From assembly GCA_027030245.1 (NCBI GenBank), contig JALVFE010000016.1, positions 62,001 through 126,000 of the forward strand: a stretch of DNA of 64,000 nucleotides, written 5' to 3'. This stretch comes from Melioribacteraceae bacterium (GTDB lineage: Bacteria; Bacteroidota; Ignavibacteria; Ignavibacteriales; Melioribacteraceae). This document shows positions 25,127 through 36,200 of this stretch, in pieces (the first letter of the stretch is position 1; each line of letters starts with the position of its first letter). Under the pieces are notes generated by a model, which was not told where the DNA came from, did not search any database, and was given only the letters and a program-made list of their open reading frames with translations. The position numbers and the translations under genes are program-made.

Positions 25127-26122
25127 ATGTTAAATATTTCAAAAGATGAACTTCTAAACTTAAAGGATTCATTCCAAGGCAAGAAAATTGCGGTAATCGG
25201 AGATATGATGCTCGATGCTTATTTTTGGGGCGACGTAAAAAGAATTTCGCCCGAAGCTCCGGTGCCCGTGGTTGAAATAGAAAACGAATTTTTCAGGTTC
25301 GGCGGGGCTGCAAACGTTGCGTTGAATATTCTCAAACTCGGCGCAATCCCCTTTCCTCTCGGCGTTATAGGAAACGATCAATACGGTAAACTTTTTAACG
25401 AACTTTTATCGAAAGACGATATCACATCCGAAGGAATAATTGTTGACGAAACCCGTCCGACTACTATCAAGACAAGAGTAATTGCGGAAAATCAACATAT
25501 TGTAAGAATCGACCGTGAAAATAAATCTTACGTTTCACCTGAAATCGAAAACAAAATCGTTTCCGTTTTGAAAAATGAGATAGATAATTTGGATGCGATA
25601 ATTCTGCAAGATTACAACAAAGGCGTGCTTACAAAAAGACTGATTAACGAAATTATCCGGCTTGCAAACGGACACAACAAAATAATAACAGTAGATCCGA
25701 AGTTCGATAATTTCCTCGAATACAAAAACGTTACGGTCTTCAAACCGAATAAAAGAGAAACGGAAAACATATTCGGGATAAGGATACAATCCGAAGAAGA
25801 CATTTTGAATGCGGGCGAACGGCTGTTAAAAAATCTCAACAGTAAATACGTTTTGCTTACTTTGGGTGAAGAAGGTGTTGCATTGTTCGAAAAAAATAAT
25901 TCCGTTAAAAGAATACCCACAAAAGCAAGAAAAGTTGCCGATGTTTCCGGAGCCGGCGATACGGTAATTTCCACATTAACCGTTGCCCTTGCCGCAAACG
26001 CCGATGTTTATACTGCCGCATATCTTGCAAATTATGCCGGCGGTCTTGTTTGCGAGGAAGTAGGCATTGTGCCTATTGAATTAAACAAATTATTTAACAC
26101 AATCGAAGAAAAAGTTTTATGA
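25127..26122 (+). CDS. rfaE1: D-glycero-beta-D-manno-heptose-7-phosphate kinase
   Basis: A 331-residue PfkB-family sugar kinase matching the N-terminal half of HldE. It opens VIGDMMLDAYFWGDVKRISPEAPVPVVE, contains FRFGGAANVALN, and carries the PfkB signature with catalytic Asp in DVSGAGDTVISTL near residue 275. It phosphorylates heptose 7-phosphate at C1 for ADP-heptose and the LPS inner core. The adenylyltransferase half is a separate gene overlapping by 4 bp, in contrast to the E. coli bifunctional protein. Together with lpx genes it implies a heptose-containing LPS core. Confidence 0.92.
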   Translation: MLNISKDELLNLKDSFQGKKIAVIGDMMLDAYFWGDVKRISPEAPVPVVEIENEFFRFGGAANVALNILKLGAIPFPLGVIGNDQYGKLFNELLSKDDITSEGIIVDETRPTTIKTRVIAENQHIVRIDRENKSYVSPEIENKIVSVLKNEIDNLDAIILQDYNKGVLTKRLINEIIRLANGHNKIITVDPKFDNFLEYKNVTVFKPNKRETENIFGIRIQSEEDILNAGERLLKNLNSKYVLLTLGEEGVALFEKNNSVKRIPTKARKVADVSGAGDTVISTLTVALAANADVYTAAYLANYAGGLVCEEVGIVPIELNKLFNTIEEKVL

Positions 26123-26598
26123 AAAATTTTATTACCGGTTTGGAAGAACTTATCGAAATAAGAGAACGGCTAAAAAAAGAAGGTAAAAAAGTTGTTTTTA
26201 CAAACGGCTGTTTCGATATTATTCATGCGGGGCATGTGGATTATCTTACAAAAGCAAAATCGTTCGGCGATGTCCTAATTGTTGGCTTGAACAGTGACGA
26301 ATCGGTAAAAAAAATTAAAGGCAAAAAAAGACCTATTATACCGGAACAAGAACGAGCTTTTATTCTGTATAATCTTAAACCGGTCGATTATGTAGTTTTA
26401 TTCGATGAAGAAACACCGGCGGATCTAATCGGGAAATTGATTCCGGATTATTTGGTAAAAGGTTCCGATTGGGATATTGAAAACATTGTAGGCAGAGATA
26501 TCGTTGAGCAAAACGGAGGTGAGGTGAAAACCATCGATTTCATTCACCGCCAATCCACCTCCAATATTATAAAAACAATTTTGGAAAAATACGCGTAA
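26119..26598 (+). CDS. rfaE2: D-glycero-beta-D-manno-heptose 1-phosphate adenylyltransferase
   Basis: A 159-residue nucleotidyltransferase equal to the C-terminal half of HldE. The HxGH-type motif is in FTNGCFDIIHAGHVDYL, followed by VGLNSDESVKKIKGKKRP and the ISTTS-like tail in FIHRQSTSNII. It joins AMP to heptose-1-phosphate, giving ADP-heptose. It overlaps the kinase gene by 4 bp (ATGA), so the two are translationally coupled. Confidence 0.93.
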   Translation: MKNFITGLEELIEIRERLKKEGKKVVFTNGCFDIIHAGHVDYLTKAKSFGDVLIVGLNSDESVKKIKGKKRPIIPEQERAFILYNLKPVDYVVLFDEETPADLIGKLIPDYLVKGSDWDIENIVGRDIVEQNGGEVKTIDFIHRQSTSNIIKTILEKYA

Positions 26599-26601
26599 GC
26601 T

Positions 26602-29600
26602 TTGGAAGAAAAACAAAAAGATAAAGCAAAAAAATTCGAACGGTCTTTATTCCGTAAAATACTGAACGGAATTATAGCTTTGTTCGCAATACTGATTGTA
26701 ATCATCTTGGTGTTTTTCGGATTTTCACAAACCAAATCTTTCCGGACATACCTCCGTTCCCAAATAATAGATAATGTTAACCAATCAATTAACGGCGAAC
26801 TGGAAATCGGGAAAATCGACGGTTCGGTTCTTACTTCCCTTATTTTGCGGAACGTAAATCTCACAAACGATGCGGATACAATTTTTCAAGCGGAACGGAT
26901 TGAAATTAAAAGCAGTCCTTTGCATTTATTGCTTAGAAAAATTTACATCCGGAAATTTGAAATAAAAAACGCCAAAGTATCTTTGCTGCAACATCAAAAC
27001 GGATATTGGAATTACGAACTTTTGGGCGATACTTCGCAAGCAGATACTACGGTTTCACCCGAGAAGAAAGAAAAGGATTCAACGTTCCCTTTCGGAATTC
27101 AAATAAACAAACTGGATTTGAAAAACATTTCGTTTATCCGGAGGGCAAAAGAATATCCTTCGTCGGAAGTGCTGTACGATCATGTAAATATTGATAATTT
27201 AAACATCGACCACATATACTTAAGCGCAAAGCTCAAAGCCGATCTGAAAAAACAGTTTGCCGATCTTGATCTTTTCAACCTTTCAGGATATCCGAATTTC
27301 AGAATTTTTCATTTAAAAGAGCTTTCAGGTAAATTTTCATTTACCAAAAAGTTTGCTAAAATAAACGACTTCAAACTTGTGACCGACAGTTCGAACGTTA
27401 AACTCGACGCGAAACTTAACGGATTTAATTTATTCGGCAACTTAGACTTGGCGAAGTTTAACAATTACCCTCTCGATATTTCACTTAATGCGAAAAGATT
27501 TTATTTTGACGATCTCTCGACTTTCATAGACGCAACGAAAATACTAAAGGGAACCGTAGCCGTTGATTTCAAAGCCAAAGGAAAATTCGGGAACTTCGAC
27601 GTAAAAAAACTTTCGGTTGATTATTTGAATACCCATCTTTTACTTTCAGGGAACGTAAAAAATCTGCACAAACCCGGAAAATTATTTTTCGATGTCCGGA
27701 TTAAAGATTCGCAAATACTTCAAGACGATGTTCTCAAACTTTTACCGGAATTTTCGCTTCCGGAATTTTACGGTCTGGAATTAAACGGTTTGAATATGAC
27801 TTTCAAAGGCGAACCGACAAGGTTCCACTCTGTTTTGGAAAGCAACGTCGGCACTGGATCGATTGATCTGGATGCTTACATGGATTTGCAAGCGAAAGAA
27901 CCCGAATACGACGTAGAGTTTCGCACGAATCAACTGAACTTACTGCCGGTCGTCGGCACAACCACGGATTTAACCGGTTCGGGTAAAATAAAAGGGAAAA
28001 GCTTTACGCCTACAAAAATGGCAAGTAAAATCGAACTTCAACTTTTCGATTCGCATTATAATGTGTACAACATCGATACGCTGAACTTTTACACTACCGC
28101 AAATGCAAAGGTTTTAGACCTTAATCTTGAATCGCTGGTAAATAATTCCGAAGTTAACGTTAAAGGCGAATTGGATTTGCGTGATAAGCAAAATCCAGTT
28201 TACAATCTTACCGGCAACGCATTGAATTTGAATCTTGCTACATTCACAAAAGACTCGCTCGATGCTTCCAATTTAAATTTTACCTTTTCCGCAAAAGGCA
28301 AATCGTTGGATATCGATTCGATGAACGCTGCTTTTGTCGTCCGGCTCGATTCCTCCGAATACCGCGGTAAAAATATCGATGATACTGATATTAGTCTGAA
28401 GCTTGTGCATAATGCTTCCGGCCGCAAAATAGAACTTAATTCCGACTTGATAGATTTCCACATTGCCGGGGATTTTTCGCTTGAGAAAAGCATCGAGCTT
28501 TTGGCATACGAAAGCGACGCGATTTCGGAAATAATCAAAAACAAATTGAAGGAACTTAATCCCGCCAAATTTATTGTTCGCAAGCAAACCGCCGATACGC
28601 TCTACCACATTTCCCCGATAGCAAACGAAAATATAAATTTCGATTTCAACTTTGAATTTAAAGATTTGGAACTTTTAGCATTGTTCACCAATCTTGAAAA
28701 ACTGGATATCGAAGGTAAAGGTTCGGGAAGCGTAAAAAACACAAGCAATAATTTTTCCGTATCGTCCAATTTTTATCTCGATTATTTTTTGAATAAAAAC
28801 AACGGCAATGTGATTTACTTTTCCGATGCGGGAATTAAATTTCATTTCAGTCGTGATAATCAAACGCTTAAATTCGACAAATTATTCGGCTCGCTTTCCA
28901 TCGAAGGAAAACATATTTACGCCGGCGCAGATTTGAAAAACGCGACCATTGATTTAATTTTTAACCAAAGCAAACTTTTCTACAGTCTTGCGGCGGAAGC
29001 TCAAGAAGAAATTTATGCCGAAGCCGAAGGCGAACTGTTAATGGAACCGGATGTTCAACGCATTTCCGTAGAAAATCTTTGGGTAAATTATAAAAATACG
29101 GATTGGGAAAACGAAGAAACATTTTACATAACAATTGCCGATTCATTCGTTTCTCTCGATAACATTGTTCTGGTTAACGATAACGCCAGCTTTTCGATTG
29201 ACGGTAGAATGAACAACGACGGCACTCAAAATCTTTCTGTAAAACTTCAACGATTGCCGGGAAGGGTTTTCAGTAAATATATTTTTGAACACGACTATCA
29301 ATATTTTGATTCCGACATTAATCTGTTAGCCGAAATTTCGGGAACTCCTTCAGAACCGTTAATCGATTTGAAGTATAACATGAAAGATATAACTTATCAA
29401 AATATCAATTTCGGCAGTCTCATTGCCAACTTAAATTATCATAACAAATTATTGAATCTAAATACATCATTTGTCGATTCGACCGGTAACTTCGAATCCC
29501 CTTTGTTTTTAATGCAAGGCTACGTTCCGGTTGACTTGCGTTTTACAAAAGTGGAGAACCGTTTTCCCGACAGCACGGAAATGAACATTCAAATTAATTC

Positions 29601-31077
29601 CGAAAATTTTAAGCTTGCGCCGTTCGAAAATCTGATTCCCCAGATAAAAAAACTGAAGGGGGAATTTTTAGCCGATGTTTCAATTCGCGGAACATTTGAT
29701 GAACCGCAATTTTCCGGTTCCGCTAAACTGAAGAATTGCAACTTTACCGTTAAATCGACAAACTTAAATTACGGACTGAACAGTGAATTTAATTTCCACG
29801 ACGAAGCTGTTGATCTGACAAACTTCATGTTGAAAAATACCGGTTTCTCCAAAAAATCCGGCAGACTGAAAGGCAACGGAGAAATTACATTTGATGGTTT
29901 TAAAGTCGATGAAATAAATATCTCCGCAGACGGGAATTTGGCATTGCTTAGCAACTATTCGAAAGGCGCAAACCCGGTTCTTTACGGCGATTTATTTGTG
30001 GAAACGGAAAATCCGCTTAAATATCTTTACAAAAACAACAAATCCTTCATTTCCGGAAAAATAAATATAGTTGACGCGGATATTGTGTATCTTTCCGGTC
30101 AAGTTAGTCAGAATTACTCGGATAGAAAAATTGTTTACAATTTTGTTGCCGACACTTCAAAATTAAAAAGGAATGAAATAGAATTCAGAAAAGCTTTGGA
30201 ATCAACCGTTAAAACTTCCGGCGAAGAAAATGACGGCTCTTTGAATTTCGATTATGATTTAAGTTTCGATATAAAATCAATTGCAAAATTTAAGTTTATC
30301 TTTTCAAATGTTTTAAATCAAAAACTCAGCGTTGAAACAAGAGGAAGTTTAAAATTTGCCAGTGTTGACGGAATCCCGCGAACCCAAGGCGAATTAAAAC
30401 TATTGCCCGGGTCAAAACTCGAATTCTTCAAACCTTTCGACGCAACGGGCTCAATACGTTTCGAAAGCGATATTGCCGATCCGTTTTTGGATATTGTGGC
30501 AACTTACATCGGGGAAATCGAAAAAGAAAATTCAACGGAAGAAGTTGCCGTAAAGTTAAAAATCAAAAGCGCCCTATCGAAATTAAAAGAAAACTTATCG
30601 AACGATCCTTCGATTTTTTCCATTTATGTCGGTCGTGAAAACATAGCCAACGAAACCCCCGATCCGCAATACGATGCATCGAACGCACTGCAATTTATTT
30701 TGTTCGGGCAACTTTCGTTGGATAAAAACTTAACGGCGAGCGAAAAGAGCAAACTTGCCGCTCTTGGCGAATCTGCGGCGTATGCTTTACTCGGTTCAAC
30801 TCTCAGCTCTTTTGTCCACTCCGCCGTGGGTGATGTTATCAGCAATATTCAGCTAAAAAAATCCGGCGAGGTTATTTTCTCGGGAAGAATTCAAAATATA
30901 AAATACAGTTTCGGTGGCAATACACAATATTTTCAAATAGATAAAGCGGATATAAAAATCGAATATCTTTTCAATCCGAATTTTTTAATCAGACTCGAAC
31001 AAAAAGACCCGGTTGTTGAAACGGCAACCGAAGAAAAAGTTCGGGAATTAGGTATCAAATACAGGTTTAGGTTTTAA
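26602..31077 (+). CDS. tamB: TamB/AsmA-like inner membrane to outer membrane bridge protein
   Basis: A 1491-residue protein with a single N-terminal transmembrane anchor (~residues 18-42, IIALFAILIVIILVFFGF) and a very long periplasmic region of repeated amphipathic beta strands. The C-terminal ~350 residues match the TamB (DUF490) domain: PRTQGELKLLPGSKLEFF, ATGSIRFESDIADPFLDI, and the closing barrel-like strands ending YRFRF. TamB-family proteins form hydrophobic grooves that carry phospholipids to, or help assemble proteins in, the outer membrane. The start is a TTG three bases after the heptose gene. The usual partner TamA is an Omp85 protein; an Omp85-like fusion lies two genes downstream. 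Confidence 0.88.
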   Translation: MEEKQKDKAKKFERSLFRKILNGIIALFAILIVIILVFFGFSQTKSFRTYLRSQIIDNVNQSINGELEIGKIDGSVLTSLILRNVNLTNDADTIFQAERIEIKSSPLHLLLRKIYIRKFEIKNAKVSLLQHQNGYWNYELLGDTSQADTTVSPEKKEKDSTFPFGIQINKLDLKNISFIRRAKEYPSSEVLYDHVNIDNLNIDHIYLSAKLKADLKKQFADLDLFNLSGYPNFRIFHLKELSGKFSFTKKFAKINDFKLVTDSSNVKLDAKLNGFNLFGNLDLAKFNNYPLDISLNAKRFYFDDLSTFIDATKILKGTVAVDFKAKGKFGNFDVKKLSVDYLNTHLLLSGNVKNLHKPGKLFFDVRIKDSQILQDDVLKLLPEFSLPEFYGLELNGLNMTFKGEPTRFHSVLESNVGTGSIDLDAYMDLQAKEPEYDVEFRTNQLNLLPVVGTTTDLTGSGKIKGKSFTPTKMASKIELQLFDSHYNVYNIDTLNFYTTANAKVLDLNLESLVNNSEVNVKGELDLRDKQNPVYNLTGNALNLNLATFTKDSLDASNLNFTFSAKGKSLDIDSMNAAFVVRLDSSEYRGKNIDDTDISLKLVHNASGRKIELNSDLIDFHIAGDFSLEKSIELLAYESDAISEIIKNKLKELNPAKFIVRKQTADTLYHISPIANENINFDFNFEFKDLELLALFTNLEKLDIEGKGSGSVKNTSNNFSVSSNFYLDYFLNKNNGNVIYFSDAGIKFHFSRDNQTLKFDKLFGSLSIEGKHIYAGADLKNATIDLIFNQSKLFYSLAAEAQEEIYAEAEGELLMEPDVQRISVENLWVNYKNTDWENEETFYITIADSFVSLDNIVLVNDNASFSIDGRMNNDGTQNLSVKLQRLPGRVFSKYIFEHDYQYFDSDINLLAEISGTPSEPLIDLKYNMKDITYQNINFGSLIANLNYHNKLLNLNTSFVDSTGNFESPLFLMQGYVPVDLRFTKVENRFPDSTEMNIQINSENFKLAPFENLIPQIKKLKGEFLADVSIRGTFDEPQFSGSAKLKNCNFTVKSTNLNYGLNSEFNFHDEAVDLTNFMLKNTGFSKKSGRLKGNGEITFDGFKVDEINISADGNLALLSNYSKGANPVLYGDLFVETENPLKYLYKNNKSFISGKINIVDADIVYLSGQVSQNYSDRKIVYNFVADTSKLKRNEIEFRKALESTVKTSGEENDGSLNFDYDLSFDIKSIAKFKFIFSNVLNQKLSVETRGSLKFASVDGIPRTQGELKLLPGSKLEFFKPFDATGSIRFESDIADPFLDIVATYIGEIEKENSTEEVAVKLKIKSALSKLKENLSNDPSIFSIYVGRENIANETPDPQYDASNALQFILFGQLSLDKNLTASEKSKLAALGESAAYALLGSTLSSFVHSAVGDVISNIQLKKSGEVIFSGRIQNIKYSFGGNTQYFQIDKADIKIEYLFNPNFLIRLEQKDPVVETATEEKVRELGIKYRFRF

Positions 31078-33168
31078 ATGAAAAAGAAATTAAAAAAATT
31101 CTTTGCTACAAACCCTTCGAGGGCTTACAAAGCAAAAACAATAGCTAAAAAATTAAATTTTACGGAACCTCACGAATATGAGGAACTCAAAGCATTTTTG
31201 CACGACCTTGTGCAAGAAGGATATCTGACGAGAGTCGGTAAACGGTTCAGGCTTAAAGAAATTACAAAACGGGTAACCGGCACACTTCAAATTTCCGCCG
31301 ATAACAATTTCGGTTTTGTAATTCCGGACAATCCGAAAATAAAAGACATATTCATTGCGGAAAAACATCTTGGAACGGCCTTCGACGGCGATATTGTTGA
31401 AGTGCATCTATTTGCAAAAAGAAAAGGTAAAAACCCGGAAGGAGAAATAGTAAATATTATTAAACGTGCAAAAAACGAAATTACCGGAATTCTGCGGAAA
31501 ACCGATTCGTTTTATTTTGTGGAGCCGGATAACAAAAAAATCTATCGCGATATTTATATTCCCCGCTCCAAATTAGGCGGTGCAAAAATCGGAGATAAAG
31601 TCGTGGTCTCCGGAATAAAATGGAACTCCCATCTTCTCAATCCCGAAGGGCAAATTATCGACGTTATCGGGAAAGCCGGAACATACGATACGGAAATGTA
31701 TTCAATCGCAAAAGAGTTTGATCTTAGATATAAATTTCCCCCGAAAGTTCTGAGCGATGCCGCAAAAATACCGGTTGAGATTAATCCGGCGAAAATTAAG
31801 AACCGGCTTGATTTAAGAAAGAAAAACATTTTTACAATTGATCCGGAAACAGCTAAAGATTTCGACGATGCGGTATCGGTTGAATTTTTGAAAAACGGAA
31901 ATTACTTAGTTGGTATCCATATCGCGGATGTAAGTCATTACGTTAGACCAGGCACATCGATTTTCAAAGAAGCTTATAAACGTTCAACCAGCGTTTATCT
32001 CGTCGGAAAAGTTATTCCGATGCTTCCGGAAAAACTGTCGAATCAAGTATGTTCATTGGTTCCGAACGAAGACCGGCTTACATATTCCGTAATAGTGGAA
32101 ATGACACCTTCCGCTAAGCTCGTGAATTATCAAATAAGAAAAACCGTTATTAAAAGTAAGCGCAGATTTACTTACGAAGAAGTTCAAAAAATAATAGACA
32201 ACCGGAAAGGAGAATTTAAAAAAGAAATTTTAACCCTTAACGAACTTGCGCAAACTTTAAGGAAGAAACGCGAAGCGAAAGGAAGTATCAACTTCGTAAA
32301 ACCCGAAGTGGAATTTGTATTGAATAAAAAAGGTGATCCCATAGATGTTAAAATTAAAAAAATTCAAGAAAGTAATAATTTAATTGAAGAATTCATGTTG
32401 CTGGCAAACAGAATTGTGGCAAGGCACGTTAATTTAAACAAACGAAAACACAATTACCCGTTTGTTTACCGTATTCACGATTTACCCGACGAAGAAAAAT
32501 TAGCCGAGTTTGCAAGTTTCGTTAAATCGCTTGGTTACTCTTTTACGCCCAATGCCGCTAACAGCTCGAAAGAAATGCAAAGGTTATTAAAACAAGTTAA
32601 GGGAACGCCCGAAGAAGCGGTAATTAACGAAGTGGCAATCCGCTCGATGGCAAAAGCCGTTTACTCGCCCGACAATATCGGGCATTATGGGCTCGGTTTC
32701 CGTTACTATACGCATTTCACTTCCCCGATAAGACGGTTCCCCGATTTGATTGTCCATCTTCAAATCTTTGAGTATATCGAGCACAATAAGAGAAAATTAT
32801 TTAATTATCATCAGCTGGAAGAATATTGCGATCACGCTTCGGCACAAGAAAGAAGCGCAGTTAATGCCGAAAGACTTTCCGTAAAATTGAAACAAATGGA
32901 ATTTTTAAGGAACAAACTTGGCGAGGAGTTTGTTGCTGTTATATCTGGCGTAACAAATTTCGGATTGTTCGTTGAGCTTGAGGACACATTAGCCGAAGGA
33001 TTGGTAAGTATCCGCGATATGGATGACGACTTTTACATTTTCGACGAAAAAAATTATACTCTTTACGGTAAGCGAAAAGGTAAGAAATACAGACTTGGCG
33101 ATAAGGTGAACGTAAAACTTATCAGAATTGATGAAGACAAACGGGAGATAGATTTTATACTTTCATAA
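31078..33168 (+). CDS. rnr: Ribonuclease R
   Basis: A 696-residue RNase II-family 3'-5' exoribonuclease. An N-terminal helix-turn-helix-like region (~1-60) is followed by cold-shock domains (RVTGTLQISADNNFGFVIPD, ITGILRKTDSFYFVEPD). The RNB catalytic domain begins near FTIDPETAKDFDDAVSVE, containing the metal-binding Asp cluster, and includes YTHFTSPIRRFPDLIVH. A C-terminal S1 domain (EEFVAVISGVTNFGLFVEL) ends the protein. It degrades structured RNA. It starts immediately after the tamB stop. Confidence 0.95.
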   Translation: MKKKLKKFFATNPSRAYKAKTIAKKLNFTEPHEYEELKAFLHDLVQEGYLTRVGKRFRLKEITKRVTGTLQISADNNFGFVIPDNPKIKDIFIAEKHLGTAFDGDIVEVHLFAKRKGKNPEGEIVNIIKRAKNEITGILRKTDSFYFVEPDNKKIYRDIYIPRSKLGGAKIGDKVVVSGIKWNSHLLNPEGQIIDVIGKAGTYDTEMYSIAKEFDLRYKFPPKVLSDAAKIPVEINPAKIKNRLDLRKKNIFTIDPETAKDFDDAVSVEFLKNGNYLVGIHIADVSHYVRPGTSIFKEAYKRSTSVYLVGKVIPMLPEKLSNQVCSLVPNEDRLTYSVIVEMTPSAKLVNYQIRKTVIKSKRRFTYEEVQKIIDNRKGEFKKEILTLNELAQTLRKKREAKGSINFVKPEVEFVLNKKGDPIDVKIKKIQESNNLIEEFMLLANRIVARHVNLNKRKHNYPFVYRIHDLPDEEKLAEFASFVKSLGYSFTPNAANSSKEMQRLLKQVKGTPEEAVINEVAIRSMAKAVYSPDNIGHYGLGFRYYTHFTSPIRRFPDLIVHLQIFEYIEHNKRKLFNYHQLEEYCDHASAQERSAVNAERLSVKLKQMEFLRNKLGEEFVAVISGVTNFGLFVELEDTLAEGLVSIRDMDDDFYIFDEKNYTLYGKRKGKKYRLGDKVNVKLIRIDEDKREIDFILS

Positions 33169-33216
33169 TTGGTAAAATATCTTTATTATAACTCAAAAAT
33201 TTTTCACGGTTGGAAT

Positions 33217-36200
33217 ATGAAAATTCTTCGAATCGCAATTTTGTTTTTCTGCTTTTTATCCGTATCACTGGCTCAACAATTCGGGCAAAATAAAGTTCAG
33301 TATAAAGAGTTCGATTGGTATTATATTCAGACAAAACACTTCGATCTTTATTTTACTTCCCAAGGAAAAGATATTGCGGAATTTGCGGCTCACATCGCGG
33401 AAAAATCCCTTGCCGATATTGAGAACGTGTTGAATTACCAAATCAACAACCGTATTATTGTTATTGTTTATAACTCTCACAATGATTTTCAAGAAACAAA
33501 TACTACTTTCGGATATTTGAGTCAAGGTGTCGGTGGTTTTACCGAACCTTTTAAGAACAGAGTTGTGCTTCCGTTCGAAGGTTCCTACAGAAAATTCAGA
33601 CACGTCATTCATCATGAATTGGTTCATGCGGTAATGCGTGACTTTTTGTACGGCGGAACTTTGCAAAATATTATTTCCAAAGGAATAACCCTTGAATTAC
33701 CGCAATGGTATCACGAGGGTATGGCGGAATATTTATCATCCGATTGGGAAACAAACTCCGATATGTTTATTGCCGATGCCATAATAAACGAATACTTACC
33801 CGATATCAACGGGCTTTACGGTTACTATGCCTACCGCGGCGGACAATCTTTGTTCAGATACATTGCTAAAACCTATGGCAGACAGAAGGTCGGTGAATTA
33901 CTAGCACGCATTAAAGATGTCGGGAACCTAGTTGACGGTGTAAAATCTTCCATAGGTTTAACACTGGAAGAACTAAATGAACGGTGGAAAAAATCTTTAA
34001 AAAAACAATATTGGCCGGAAATCGAATACCGTTCCGATCCCGACGAATTTGCGAAGAGATTAACGGATCATAAAAAATCTTTCGGATTTTACAATACAAG
34101 TCCGGCAATTTCACCACAAGGCGATAAAATCGCATTTATTTCCGACCGCGATATTTATCTCGATGTTTACATAATGAACTCTTTCGACGGGAAAATTATT
34201 AAGCGTGTTGTGGAAAGCGGAAAATCTGCGGATTTCGAGGAATTAAACGTTCTATTCCCTTCTCTTACTTGGGCGCCCGATAATAAGCGAATAGCCCTTT
34301 CGGTTAAAAGCGAAGGTTACGACGTTATTTCCGTGATAGACGTTGAAGAAGACGAAACCGAATTTCTGCCATTTAAATTAGACGGAATCGAATCGGTTAG
34401 TTGGTCGCCTGACGGCAAAAAAATCGCTTTTCTCGGCAGTAACGCAAAACAATCGGATATTTACGTTTACGATTTCGATACAAAAAAATTAACAAATCTC
34501 ACCGATGATATCTTCAGCGATTATCAACCGAGTTGGACGGCGGACAGTAAAAAAATTATTTTCTCTTCCGACCGGAAAGATTATTCAAAAGAAAACTTTC
34601 CCCAAGACGGTTATTCCATGACAACTTACGATTACAATCATTTGGATTTATACTTATTTGATGTTCAAACATCTGAAATTACAAGGTTAACCGATTGGGA
34701 ACTAAGCGATGAAATTTCCGCTGTATCATCGCCCGACAGTAAAGAAATATTATTCGTATCAGACAAAAACGGAATTAACAATATTTATAAAAAAAGAATC
34801 GTTTTTGAACCCGGGGATACCGTTTCATCGCTTCTTGAATTAAAAGCCTACCCGCTGACGAATTCCATCAACGGTTTAAATCAACTATCGCTTGCGGCGG
34901 ACGGGAAAAAACTCGTATTCACAACCCTATTCAAAGGCGGATATAATATCTTTCTTATCAATAATCCATTTGATATGAAACCGGTTGCCGACAGTTTAAA
35001 GCCTACCAAATTCATGGCATCTCTTTTATCCAGAGAGAAGCCTGTTGCGGAAGTTTTCGAATCCGACTCAATAAAATTTACCGATTCAACCAAAACGTTT
35101 AGCGCTATAGAAGAAACCGAAAAAGTTATTTCGGATTCTACTGTAGAAAAAACTTCCCCTCAAATTTTTACGGGGCAATACACAAAAAATACCGGTACAA
35201 CCGATACAATATCCGGGAAATATTCAAGATATATTTTTGGCGGAGATAATGTAATAATAGATTCATCCAAACTTCGCTTAAATAAAGAAAGATTATTTAA
35301 AGAAAAATTGGACGAAAACGGAAACTACCTGGTAAACAAATACATTGTTAATTTTTCACCGGATTTAATTTACGCAAACGCCGGTTACAGTACGCTTTAC
35401 GGATTGTTGGGAACTACCGTCCTCTCTTTCAGCGATGTTATGGGCGATCATATTTTAACGGGAGTTACCAGTTTACAAATCGATCTGAAAAACAGCGATT
35501 ACGGTTTGGCTTACTATTATCTACCGAAGAAAATCGATTGGGGAATTGAAGCTTATCATACCGCGCGGTTTGTTTATTTATCCAACGGTTTATTTTCAAA
35601 TCTTTATAGATTTAGAAACTTTGGTGGAGTTATCTCCGCAAGAATACCAATGAACCGTTTTTACAGAATAGATGCGGGAATTAGTCTTCAACGGGTTTCA
35701 TCGGAAAATCTCGATAATATTTTCGTCCCGATTGATAAATCCACATACTTAATTCCTTCATTAAGCTTTGTTCACGATAATACACTTTGGGGTTATACTT
35801 CACCCATTGAAGGTGTAAGATACAATTTTACGGTATTCGGTAATGCCGCATTTTTCAATAAAAACCAAGCTTTTTATTCTGTTGTTTGGGATTACAGAAG
35901 ATATTTCAGATTCTGGTTCGATAATTCATTCGCTTTCCGTTTTTCCGGCGGTTATTCGGGAGGCGGAAATCCGCAAAGATTTTTCATCGGGGGAACCGAA
36001 AGTTGGTTAAACAGGGAATTTGCAACGGGACAAATACCGGTTAGAACCGCCGCCGATTTTGCGTTTCTTACTCCGGCGCTGCCGCTCAGAGGTTACAGAT
36101 ACGCCGAACGCATAGGGACAAAATACGCACTGCTAAACCTCGAATTACGCATGCCTTTAATCAGATATTTATTAACCGGACCCATTCCTCTGCTCTTCAG